NCBI GenBank assembly: GCA_914767885.1
Contig: CAJZBQ010000041.1
Span: forward strand, 563,001-627,000
Reading direction: 5' to 3'
Length of the DNA: 64,000 nt
From: Blepharisma stoltei
Taxonomy: Eukaryota > Ciliophora > Heterotrichea > Heterotrichida > Blepharismidae
Below, in pieces: positions 34,501 through 43,516 of the stretch. The notes beneath the pieces were generated by a model. That model was not told the origin of the DNA. It searched no databases and saw only the letters and a list, made by a program, of their open reading frames with translations. Every line of letters starts with the position of its first letter. Positions within the stretch are counted from its first letter, which is position 1. The position numbers and the translations under genes are program-made.

Positions 34501-35461
34501 CACTATCAAAAATGATTCGAATAAAATTTTCCCTAGGAGATGTCGCACTATCAAAAAAATGGTCATTTGGCATGGAGTCAAAAGGGACACCTATAATTAG
34601 GCCAATGTTTGTTGAATATCCAAATGATAATATAGCAGCAGACTTAGATAAGCAGTTCCATGTAGGGCCTGGCCTACTTGTTGCTGGCATTACAATGCCA
34701 AATCAACAAGAAATTCCAATTTATTTGCCAGAGGCTATATGGTATGATTACCACACTTTTCAAAAAATAAATGAAAATGGAGCTATTAGCTATAAAACTA
34801 ATGAGAACTGGGTTCCTGTATTTATTAAAGGCGGAAATGTCATAATAAGATATGAAAAAGCCAAAATGAGCACAAGTGATATGAAATCAGATCCAATAAG
34901 TATCATAATAGTTTTGAATAAAGAAAAGAAGGCAAAAGGAATGATTTATAGCTTAGGCACACATTTGCGCGCTCTCACAGCTTTTAGGAAGCAGAAATCA
35001 AGCCTGCTGACTTTTATACTCCATTCTGACGAGAAAAACTGGATTTGGTAATACCATACGATTATGGCTTTATTTGTCAAATCAAGCTTGGGTAGATAAA
35101 AATGATCGTAAAAGCCAACAAGCTTGGTGTCAGCTCCTAGCAAGCTCTAATGGAATGCTAGATGCGCACCAAGCTATATTTAGATGATACAGAAACATTT
35201 AAGTACCAATCGGGGGAATTTGTTTATGCTGAAATTGAATTTAAGGAAAATTCTATTAGATATAAGATACTAAATCAGATGAATGCGAATATTAGTGTAG
35301 GAAAAATAACTGTGCTTGGACTTGATTTTGTACCAAAAGTAGTTGCTCTAGAAAATTCAAGTGAACTATTTACACTAGGATACTATGTGAAAGAAGAAAG
35401 TTTGATAATAAGTGAAGTTCCTGCTAAAATTTCTGAAGAATGGACTATCTATCTAAGTTAA
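31528..35461 (+). CDS. Glucosidase II alpha subunit (glycoside hydrolase family 31)
   Basis: About 959 residues after removing five inserts. N-terminal signal peptide [16 protein letters not shown] (Trp from TGA), then [14 protein letters not shown], the N-terminal Cys mot of the ER glucosidase II alpha chain. [25 protein letters not shown] and [20 protein letters not shown] match GANAB closely. The catalytic nucleophile is Asp in [12 protein letters not shown]; the acid/base Asp in [22 protein letters not shown] and [14 protein letters not shown] follow. It trims glucose from N-glycans in the endoplasmic reticulum. Each of the five joins restores a conserved stretch: [17 protein letters not shown], a loop near 32280, [29 protein letters not shown] and [12 protein letters not shown]. 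No C-terminal retention signal is expected on this subunit. Confidence 0.92.
31651..31705. mobile_element. Short TA-bounded IES (55 bp)
   Basis: Between TA at 31649 and TA at 31704. It holds in-frame TAA; removal fuses HPKL and LLSKLSPKK of the glucosidase. Confidence 0.75.
32259..32319. mobile_element. Short IES in the glucosidase gene, borders uncertain
   Basis: The frame ends at TAA near 32285 and resumes in another frame as [21 protein letters not shown]. Removing 61 bp between TA 32257 and TA 32318, or 37 bp from TA 32281, both restore the frame. The loop is variable in the family, so the choice cannot be made from the protein. Confidence 0.55.
33179..33690 (+). mobile_element. Retroposon-like insert R6 in the glucosidase gene
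   Basis: 512 bp, GC-rich, head GGCATAATAATAAAATGGCC at 33180, tail with GTTAGTTAGATTAAATTAATT. Flanking repeat TGATAgAGGCTA / TGATAaAGGCTA (33167-33178, 33691-33702). Removal of 524 bp gives [14 protein letters not shown]. Confidence 0.82.
34381..34579. mobile_element. Insert with 9-bp target duplication (199 bp)
   Basis: Flanked by AAAAGGGAC at 34372-34380 and 34580-34588. Weak inverted ends (CCCAATGA / GCCAAATGA). The phrase CACTATCAAAAA occurs twice within it. Removal of 208 bp restores [12 protein letters not shown]. There is no TA in the repeated flank. Confidence 0.75.
34949..35178. mobile_element. TA-bounded IES with TATAGCTT inverted ends (230 bp)
   Basis: Left end TATAGCTTAGGCACACAT, inverted right end TATAGCTTGGTGCGCAT: about 25 bp of imperfect terminal repeat. 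Removal between TA 34947 and TA 35177 restores [12 protein letters not shown], a conserved GH31 C-terminal motif. Confidence 0.8.
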
Positions 35462-36540
35462 TTACTCAAACACATTTATTATTAAATTGCATCTTAACCC
35501 CCTTTTTCAGTAAGCTAAATTTTTGCTCGCTCTAAAGTGGGTTAAATTGATATACACTTTTATATAATGAATTAAAAATTGGTAGCAATTTCTAGTTTTC
35601 TAAGTTATATACAGAATAGAAAAACAGTTAACCAGCGCCAAGATTTCTATTAATTATAAAAGCATAAAAATTATTATTTAAAACAATCTAAAATATTATG
35701 GAGATAAAATTTATGTTTAATAAAGAAGCTGATTAAAATGAAACAGAATTAGACCAATCATAGGTATATATAAAGACATATTTATTTAAAAATTCTTTAC
35801 ACTTGAAGATAGGTTGATTTCCCCAAAACAAAATTTTTCCAATTGTTTTACTCGCTTTTAAGTAGGGGGAGCTATATTAATAATTCATAGTTTGATTGCT
35901 CCAGATCAACCAAATTTTATTAAAAAGACTGTATTGAGAATGTTTCGAGCTTATAATTCAAATTTAAATTGAAATTTATAAAAATCATTTATTTTTATAA
36001 AAATAATGTGAATTAATTTTGACGAGCATTTAATTTTTTTAATCATCTAAACTCCAATTCATTAAATAAAAATCTAATTTTTCAGTCGACGAAAGTACTT
36101 TATAACTTAAGGTAGCTTTTCTCTTAAATCTGTTTTGCATTTTAAAAATATATTTGAAGATGCAAATAAATGAAATTGAAAATATAAATAATATTAAATT
36201 GTTTAAATATATAACTTTATCAGAAAACTCAAAGGCTTAAATTTTTGTTTTAAAAAAATATATTTCATAACCTTATTCTTTATGTTGAATTACCTGAAAA
36301 TTCATTTGACTTTTTAAATATATGAAGACTTTTTCTAAACTCCCTAATTAATAATAGAGCCAAAAAATACCTCTATTATTATATTTTATATTATAATGAC
36401 GCTTAAAATTAGGTCTAGATCTTCAATCTTATTTATGTTTTAAAAACCAATAAATATGCAATAATTTTATTTAAAATTCTCTCACAAATTGTAAATTATT
36501 TGGTAGTGATTAATATTTAAAAATTTATACTTAGCGTAGT
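35462..36540. other. AT-rich spacer with a possible old MITE
   Basis: No gene is seen. A stretch from TTAACCCCCTTTTTCAGTAA (about 35493) to AGTAGGGGGAGCTA (about 35870) has CCCCC/GGGGG ends like the MITEs elsewhere, but the terminal repeats agree poorly. The rest is plain AT-rich DNA. Confidence 0.35.
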
Positions 36541-36555
36541 AAGGAGAGTTTAATC

Positions 36556-37234
36556 TTATCTTATTTAATTTATAACGCTTAAAGTCCACTACGGGGTAGC
36601 CGTTTCCAGAGCTGCCACAATATTCCACGTGTTTGACCCATGGACCTCTGGATCGATTCTTCAAGGCAGATATAACGTTCCGGCTTCGACGGGCTGCGTT
36701 GCGTTGCCTTCCTTGCCTTAACTGCTGCGTTTGCTCCGCCTAAGGCTTACCTTCCTAGGGTGTGCTGGGAGGTAAAACTTCGATCCTCTTGAATTACTTA
36801 GAGCAGTGCCTCGGCTTATCTGTCAGAGTTAAAGTGCTATTGACTCCCCCCCCCTTTAAATTGAAACAAAAAATTTTGTTTCAATTTAAAGGGGGGTTAA
36901 GAAAATTTTTTTTATAAAAAAATTTATATATAAAAATTTTTTCAGAGATAAAATTTTATAATTTCATGAAAAAATTAATTCATAAATTTCTCAATCTCAA
37001 AGTGTAAACTTGCTGAAATGGTATTCTTCTAACTCTCCCCATAACAATTGGACAAAATAGAGTTTAATTTCTAAATCTTATATGTTTGAAGCATATTAAA
37101 TAGGGTATTAACGTATTTACATATAAAATAATGATTTTTACCTATAAAATTTTCTATTATAATAAAATTTTGTTTCAATTTAAAGGGGGGGAGTGAGGGC
37201 TAATTTCGCTCGAACCGAATGCCATTTTATTTAT
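36556..37234 (-). mobile_element. Retroposon-like insert R7, carrying a nested MITE
   Basis: Flanked by AAGGAGAGTTTAaTC (36541-36555) and AAGGAGAGTTTAgTC (37235-37249). Head on the inverted right end is TAAATAAAATGGC; tail at left is TTATCTTATTTAATTTATAA. The GC-rich body 36575-36840 resumes at 37197 after a 353-bp AT-rich MITE, so the MITE jumped into an already resident element. Confidence 0.75.
36844..37196. mobile_element. MITE of the TTTAAATTGAAACAAAA family, nested in R7
   Basis: Flanked by TGA on both sides (36841, 37194). Left end CTCCCCCCCCTTTAAATTG, inverted right end CTCCCCCCCTTTAAATTGAA; a second inward copy of the repeat lies at 36870-36898, forming a tight palindrome. Same family as 38073-38553 and 39573-40063. 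Confidence 0.75.
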
Positions 37235-40200
37235 AAGGAGAGTTTAGTCATAAACCTTTCAAAACAAGTTGAATTTTCCACTGGAAAATCAGATCCATCA
37301 TCCCATTCTTTAAATGATCAAGCATCAAAGAAAACGAGCCCCAAAGCATGCACTCCATGCATTTGTGGCTGCAATTCACCAATGCTTATGGGCAAAAGGA
37401 ATCCAAACCTACGCTTTAGTAGCCCAAAAGAAAATTTTTTAGTTCTTTTGCAGTGATTCTTCGAAGAATTTAAGACATCAAAGTTCAGTTTACAAGTAAT
37501 TCCAGATTCCAATTATAGTAATTGCCCGAGGATGGCGCTATCTTGCGCCATCCTCGGGCAATTCAAAAATGGCCCCACACCGGGAATTGAACCCACGTGT
37601 GGGGCCATTTATGATATGTGGAGAACATCGACTTCCACGAGCCAAAAATGGCCCCACACGTGGGTTCAATTTCGGTGTGGGGCCATTTTTTAAATTGCCC
37701 GAGGATGGCGCAAGATAGCGCCATCCTCGGGCAATTACAATATGACATATATGACCTTTTTCATTGTATATTGAAAGTAAGAAAGCACTTCGGAAGAATT
37801 AGTTGGCGAGCAGTTGGAAAAGTTCTGAGTCCAATCAACTCATGTCGGGAATCCAGACATGCTTTAAAAGCCTTTTATAAAAAATATTTGTCCGACTTCG
37901 AGGAATGAATTTATGAAAAAGGTCCAGTCACAGTAGGCTGCATAGACACCGAAATTATAGTGACGATACTAAAAGACTTTATCCCGAAACATCATATAGA
38001 TAAGCAAGAGCTGGCTTCTAATGAAATCGAAAGCGCGATCACTAGTGATACGAACCATGAGGAATCTTCTGACTCCCCCCTTTAAATTGGAACAAAAAAA
38101 TTGTATTTTTTAGGGTAATAAACCCTCTTTTAAATAGGAAACAAAAATTTTATTGGAGAAAATACTAAATTTTAAAATTAGTTTTGACTTAATTTAATAG
38201 ACAAAGTGCAAGTATAATGCTATTTAAACTGTTTCACATTGAATCGATTAATTTTTTTTACTTAATTATTTATAAAATTAAATTAAAATTCAAAGTATTG
38301 TCCTCAATTTATATATTTTTTTAACAAGATCAAATAGTAATTTTTATAAAATTAGTTTGACCTAATTTAATGGAAAAAGTGAGAGGAGAATGCTATTTAA
38401 ACAGTTTTCAATTGAATCGATCAATTTTTCATATATTTCTTCAAAAAAATAATAAGTATCCCTCAATTTATATTTTTTAAAAATTTTAAAAAAAAATAAA
38501 CCCCTTTCTCTTGAAACAGGATTTTTTTGTTCCATTTTAAAAGGGAAGAGTGAAATAATCTCTCAAGAAGTTGTTGACACCGTTGAAGATCTAATTAAGG
38601 GAGCTGCAAAAATTATAGAGCAAGAAGGAGCTGAGAAAGCAATGAAGCAAAATATAGCGATTTAGAATAATTTCTATAATAATAAGATAAATTTTTTATT
38701 GATTTAAAAAAGCAGATAATTCGATATATACTGCAATATAGTATATTTTTATTAAAGATAACAAACAAGATGAAAGCAAAATTGAAGAAAAACCACAAAT
38801 AAGGATAAGTGAAGATGAGTGTGAAGAAGAAGTTTTGCATAAAAAGAGAAAAATTGTGAATTATGAAGATCTTCCTGATATAAATGCAGCAAACGAATTT
38901 CCAATTTTTATTGTGCAAAAGATTGAGGTCAAAGAAGAAAAAAGAAAACTGAAGAAAAGCAAACCTAAAAGAGAAAATAATCAAGAGAAGGTAGAAGAAG
39001 AGAAAACAAAGCATGAGGCCAAAGAGAAAATTAATCAAAAAGAGTCTGTACCTAAAGAAGAAAGCCCAAAAAATGAAATTCTTAAAAAACCTAAAAAATC
39101 TGAAGAAATTAATATCTCTAATCCCATGACACCTGAATTTCGCAGCAAAAACCCCACAGATCTTGGCTACCGTACAAATTTCATCAGTCGCTATCTTCCA
39201 ATAGAAATGCAAGAAAGCCATAAGCTCCAAGAAGACCTTTTAAACCAAGATAATCCTCAAAAACCTGAAAAAGAATCCAAGGCTCATTTCATCCGCAAAA
39301 AACAATCAGCGGCCAACATCAAGAGAAGCTGTGGAGTGACCTATGTTCTTCCCACCGAAAGCACACAAACTGGAGTTTCTGATCAATTTGCCCCTCTGCC
39401 CCCACTTGCTTTTCAAGTAGGCACAGTAGATAGGATAATCCCTTCTGAGGAAAGGGAAAAATATTTTACTATGTCTCGTGAATTAATAAAACATCTTTTT
39501 GAAAACCAAGGGGTTGTAAGGGTGACGATACAAAAAAATTATGGAGAAACAGACTTGAAAAAATATGTCTTACTCCACCCTTTCGTGTCTTCACACGACA
39601 CTAATTCATTACGACTATTTTTTTGACTTTTTTTGCCTATATTTTTGGCATTTTTTTTTTCACCTATTTTGTTCCTATTTTTTTTTTGCCAATGTTTAAT
39701 GATAATAAAAAAAAGACAAAAAAGCCAGGCCAATAAGGTAAAAAATACGCCAAAAAACAATAATCGTTATGAAATAGGTATAGTGTGAAGGAAACCCTTT
39801 TTAAATTGAAAAAAATTTTTGCAGGGTAAATTTTATAGGTAAATATACTAATTTTTATATAATAAGCTTTGGCCTAAATTAATGAAAGAATGCAAGTAGA
39901 ATATTATTAAACAGTTTTCGCACTTAATCAAGAAATTTTTAAATTAATTTTACATAAAAATAGATTAAAATTTAAAAATATTGCGTTCAGTTATTTTTTT
40001 AAATAAATTATCCCCCTTAAATTGGAGCAGGATATTTTGTTCCGATTTAAATTGGAGGAGTTAGGCGAAATGGATGATGGGGATGAAGTTTTAGTTGAAG
40101 ATATGAAAATCATGTGGAGAATATTGGGAAAAGATAATTTCGTGGTTATTCATTTGCAAATGGATGAAAAAACACTACTAGCTCCTACTCTTCCAGGCAA

Positions 40201-42513
40201 TAGAGGAGATGTGATGATCGGATTTCTAGTAAAAAAAGGCCTCTGTGGGATGAAGTCTGTTAAAAAGTGCCTAGGGCTTGATGAGCTTGAGACCGACCCG
40301 TTAAATACTTATGCAACGCAAATTCGGCTAGAATTATATCTGCAAAAAAAATCGTGAAAAATTGCAATACCTCATGCCAGAAAGCTCTTATGCTCATTTA
40401 TATATGAATTTGAAGCCTATATTCAGCGATTTCTACTAGATTGAAATGCAGAACGCGAAAAGTTCTTTGTCACTAAAGTACTAGAGCCTAAGCAAGGAAT
40501 ATTTTTATGAAAAAAATCATGCAGCTGTCCTTTATCTCCTCTCCACACCAGCCCTACATCCTCCTGATCTCCTTCATCTTCCTGAATTCTGCCAAATTCT
40601 CGCTCCTGTCCTATATGTAGTTCCTTCACAACAGAACCTTTATATACCTACGAAAATGGCCTTTCCAGTCTCTTAGACTCGAAAAATCCTCCTAATTGAT
40701 TTTATTTAATAAATACCCGAGATTCCTTTTCTTATGATCTTCATGTCTTACACTTACACTTAGTTAGATTATAGAAAAGCTCCCTGTCAGGATCTGAAGA
40801 TCCTTATTCCTCTCATAATACTTCACTTGCCTACTTAGCCGACAATCGTCTCACGATCTTCAAAGTCTTGCTCCTACCAGATATAGGCCTGCTCATTCTC
40901 CCTGGTAGTCGGAAAGTTGGCTAACCGTGCCGTACATCAATGAGGCTTTGCTTCTAGAAAATTCGAAAAATAAATTTTTGGTCGCCTGTCGGCAAAGATG
41001 AAATTCGTAGTCCAGGATGCAACACCTGGTATACGCTGTGGAAGGCTCCCGATCGACCAGGATGAACATCACTGGTATTGCTGGTACAACCCTTTCCAAC
41101 TCCGTACTTCATCGTCATCGGAAGTAAAACCTTGACCTGGATGTGAGCCTGCGATCTGCTACCTGACATTGCGCTTCACCAAACCAAGCAGCCTAGCTAG
41201 ATGCACATACCAATACCAAAAACATCTTCCACAAGGTCTCTGGGTCTCCTCAGCTGCAGGTGTTAGGGAGTTAGTTTGGCTCTTCACGCCATTTTTATGT
41301 ATATGATCTTCATGTCAAAAAGTCTACTATCAGATGAAATGATAGAAATATCATTAAGCAAGAGTATTACTTTAGGAAAAATGATTTGCCATCAAACTAT
41401 CATGATTGAGAAAAATGGCTTGAAGGAGACTATGTAAGGGCTGGCATTGTCACTTACCAAGGAATTTTTAGTCAAGATGAACTGTTAAAACTTGAAGAAA
41501 AAGCAAGAGGCACTGAACAAGATTTTCGAAATGGCCAATTTTTAATTATACCACGTACCCCTTTATAGATCTTTAAGGGCAATGACTTTTTTAATAGAAA
41601 AAAAATTTAAAATTCTAAGAAGTCAAAATTAAATTAAAAATTTCATCTTATATCTCCTATTTGTCAGTTGTAAATTTAACTTTTCAGAATATTTTGGTAT
41701 GTCAAACACAAAACATAAAAATTATAAATATCCTACCCTATTACTGAGAATACCCTATCCTATTACTGATGTATGTCAAAAGGAATTTTTTCCCTCAGAA
41801 ATCAATAAGGAGTCAGGCACTATAATACTGCGCAGCCTTCATATGGTGCTGGAGGGGTAATAAAAAGGACAAAGTTTTTCTTTGGGACTCGTTATATGTG
41901 GACGGCTACACAATTAGCAGAAAAGCAGTCTCGAGTAGCAGCTGGGGTAAGGGTAGACGTGAGTGATACCCCATATTGAATGAAAAAAGAAATTTTAGAC
42001 CCATTGGTGGACTCAGGAATTATTGAAAAGAATTTTATAAATTCAATTGCTATGAATATTTATCATGATGGAAAAGAAGGCTTAGCCCAGCACTTTGATG
42101 ATGCTGTTAGGTTTAAACAGCCAATATATACTGTAAAATTAGGGAGTGACGCGAGGCTTTCATTTGGAAGTCAATTTTATGGGTATTTAAATGGAGCTTT
42201 TTGCATTCCATGCCCGAGAGGGGTGGTTTGTGTTATGGAAGAATTCAGTTATGCAGCTAATTCAGCAAAGCATTGCGTGAGGCCTTGCGATATGTCTGGA
42301 AGATCAATCACACTAATTTTAAGGCAAATACATCCATTTATAATGGAAGAAGCAAGAAAATATGACGCTGAAATCGATTTACCGACGTGATTTTCGACGC
42401 TTTCACTAGATGATGACTCAGTGCCATATTATAAGCAAAAGGAAATGGAAGCGAAATTGCTTATGAAAGAAGAAAAAGAAGCTGGAAAAAAACTGTCTTC
42501 TAATAGCTATTAA
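37235..42513 (+). CDS. ARID-domain protein fused to an ALKBH5-like 2-oxoglutarate/Fe(II) dioxygenase; 5' end unresolved
   Basis: At least 1048 residues after removing six inserts, every join in frame. Near the N-terminus is an ARID/BRIGHT DNA-binding domain: VLLQWFFEEFKTSKFSL, YDIYDLFHCILKVRKHFG, SWRAVGKVL, ALKAFYKKYLSDFEEW. A long Lys/Glu-rich middle follows, then a globular part (RGDVMIGFLVKKGLCGMKS) and a CPIC pair. The C-terminal 300 residues are AlkB-like: RTKFFFGTRYMW, then iron ligands H-x-D in LAQHFDDAVRF, distal His in AKHCVRP, and the 2-oxoglutarate Arg in SGRSITLILR, closest to ALKBH5/ALKBH9-10 type demethylases. Many TGA codons are Trp. No ATG is found upstream in frame before a stop, so the first exon may lie beyond R7. 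An enzyme that removes N6-methyl marks from nucleic acid is likely (inference). Confidence 0.72.
37516..37742. mobile_element. Palindromic IES P3 (227 bp) in the ARID domain
   Basis: Left border TATAGTAATTGCCCGAGG, inverted right border TATTGTAATTGCCCGAGG. At each end a hairpin GAGGATGGCGC...GCGCCATCCTC; inside, two inverted copies of AAAATGGCCCCACAC. A short centre near 37615-37630 is not paired. Same family as P4 at 63216. Removal restores PDSNYDIYDLFHC. Confidence 0.88.
38073..38553. mobile_element. MITE of the TTTAAATTGAAACAAAA family (481 bp)
   Basis: Flanked by TGA (38070-38072, 38551-38553), not by TA. Left end CTCCCCCCTTTAAATTGGAA, inverted right end ACTCTTCCCTTTTAAAATGG. It holds two similar internal halves (AGTTTTGACTTAATTTAATA near 38180 and AGTTTGACCTAATTTAATGG near 38352). 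Removal gives HEESSEIISQEVVD. Confidence 0.75.
38655..38751. mobile_element. Short TA-bounded IES (97 bp)
   Basis: Between TA 38653 and TA 38750; contains TAG and TAA in frame. Removal joins EKAMKQN to IKDNKQDESK in the ARID gene. Confidence 0.65.
39573..40063. mobile_element. MITE of the TTTAAATTG family, itself split by another MITE
   Basis: Flanked by TTA on both sides (39570, 40061). Left end ACTCCACCCTTT, which resumes after the inner insert as CCCTTTTTAAATTGAAAA at 39795; inverted right end ACTCCTCCAATTTAAATCGG. Removal of 491 bp gives LKKYVLGEMDDGDEV in frame. Confidence 0.78.
39584..39793. mobile_element. Inner MITE (210 bp) nested in the left end of the previous one
   Basis: Flanked by ACCCTTT (39577-39583, 39794-39800). 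Ends TCTTCACACGACAC and inverted TCCTTCACACTATACC; T-rich and A-rich halves with GGC/GCC, like the insert at 6174. It lies inside the terminal repeat of the outer MITE. Confidence 0.7.
40748..41301 (-). mobile_element. Retroposon-like insert R8 in the ARID-ALKBH gene
   Basis: 554 bp flanked by a perfect 15-bp repeat TATGATCTTCATGTC (40733-40747, 41302-41316). Tail at left TTACACTTACACTTAGTTAG, inverted head ATACATAAAAATGGCG at the right. GC-rich body related to R2 at 10391. Removal of 569 bp keeps the frame (SYDLHVKKSTIRWND). Confidence 0.83.
41558..41824. mobile_element. TA-bounded IES (267 bp) in the ALKBH part, borders inferred
   Basis: The frame stops at TAG near 41567 and the next coding stretch, NTAQPSYGAGGVIKRTK, begins at 41823. 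TA 41556 to TA 41823 is the choice that leaves no stop; 267 bp keeps the frame. Contains a direct repeat around CCCTATTACTGA. Terminal repeats are weak. Confidence 0.55.
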
Positions 42514-42653
42514 GTAAAATATTATCTCAATGTAGTTATTCAATTTATGTTAAAAGGATGCTTATTATGGAACATATTCTCAATTTATTTTTTGAAATTT
42601 AATTGAATTTATTAAAGCATAACATTCACTTTCTTATTAATTTCACCAGAAAT

Positions 42654-43274
42654 ATGTCAGGCCAGTTCAGTCTTGAAAAACTATTCGAACATCTCGAAGG
42701 CGCAGGAGCAAACCTTGACGATATTAATTACCTTGATTTTGCTGATCTGATGATTGATTTTACCCACACTTTTTCATTCATTGGAAAAGTAGTATCACTC
42801 GCCTTTTCTGACATCGCTACTAAGGCTAAATATTTGAAAAAGAATTTCAAAAGTACAAGCTTCACAGGATTACAAAGCATGATCTTAGATGAAATTAAAT
42901 GCGGAACTGTCAGAAAGGAAGGAAAGCGTCCATCAACTGCGATCACTGTGCTAAAGCTGATGTGGTTTTCAGATTTTTTAAGGCAGATTGTGTTACATTT
43001 AACAACCCAGCTCCATTGGAAACTCTCGAAATGCGTGAAAGTTGCTTATAAAGAGACGCTATCAAAACATCATCCTTGGACATTCAGACTTGCAGCAAAA
43101 ATTGGAATTAAGATTTTACCTAGCAGGCAGGAGTATATGAATAAACTTTTTGGGAATATTCCTGTCGAAAAACAATTGGAATTGTTTAGGCATTTGCTTG
43201 AGCTTTCAGATCCACTGAGAGACACTCTTTGGGGATTTTATAACGAAAATAACCTGGCAAATATTGTTAAATAA
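42654..43274 (+). CDS. Glycolipid transfer protein (GLTP) domain protein, copy 1
   Basis: 206 residues, the full length of a GLTP fold. The HHPWTFRLAAKIGIKILPSR segment matches the family's conserved His-Pro-Trp...A...A...P stretch, and FADLMIDFTHTFSFIGKVVS followed by a basic helix fits the head-group site; FTGLQSMILDEI matches the TLxxMI...E turn. Such proteins (GLTP, CPTP, ACD11) move glycolipids or ceramide-1-phosphate between membranes in the cytosol. No insert interrupts this copy, so it is a built-in control for the interrupted paralogue just downstream. Start at ATG 42654. Confidence 0.78.
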   Translation: MSGQFSLEKLFEHLEGAGANLDDINYLDFADLMIDFTHTFSFIGKVVSLAFSDIATKAKYLKKNFKSTSFTGLQSMILDEIKCGTVRKEGKRPSTAITVLKLMWFSDFLRQIVLHLTTQLHWKLSKCVKVAYKETLSKHHPWTFRLAAKIGIKILPSRQEYMNKLFGNIPVEKQLELFRHLLELSDPLRDTLWGFYNENNLANIVK

Positions 43275-43516
43275 ATATATTTGTATTTAAATGGTAAAAT
43301 TTCAAGGACATTCTGTTAGCAGAAAAAGACAAAACTATAATAAATATATTTGAAACTGCAGGAGAGCATATATTTTTGATCAGGAGACTTACACATATTT
43401 TCTTATAAAATTCTTTACTTCTGAATTATTTTATTTCTCCAATATATTTTAATTATAACGATTTTTTTACACATGTTTATTGTAAATTTTTTATTGGCTT
43501 TAAAACGGTGATAATT

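Noticed and set aside
38613-39230. 205-residue Phe-rich minus-strand open frame
   Set aside because: It is antisense to the Lys/Glu-rich part of the ARID gene (AAG/GAA codons read backwards as TTC/CTT) and crosses a predicted IES.
42603-42653. Upstream extension of GLTP copy 1
   Set aside because: The extension has no ATG; ATG 42654 aligns with the start of the paralogue at 43517.
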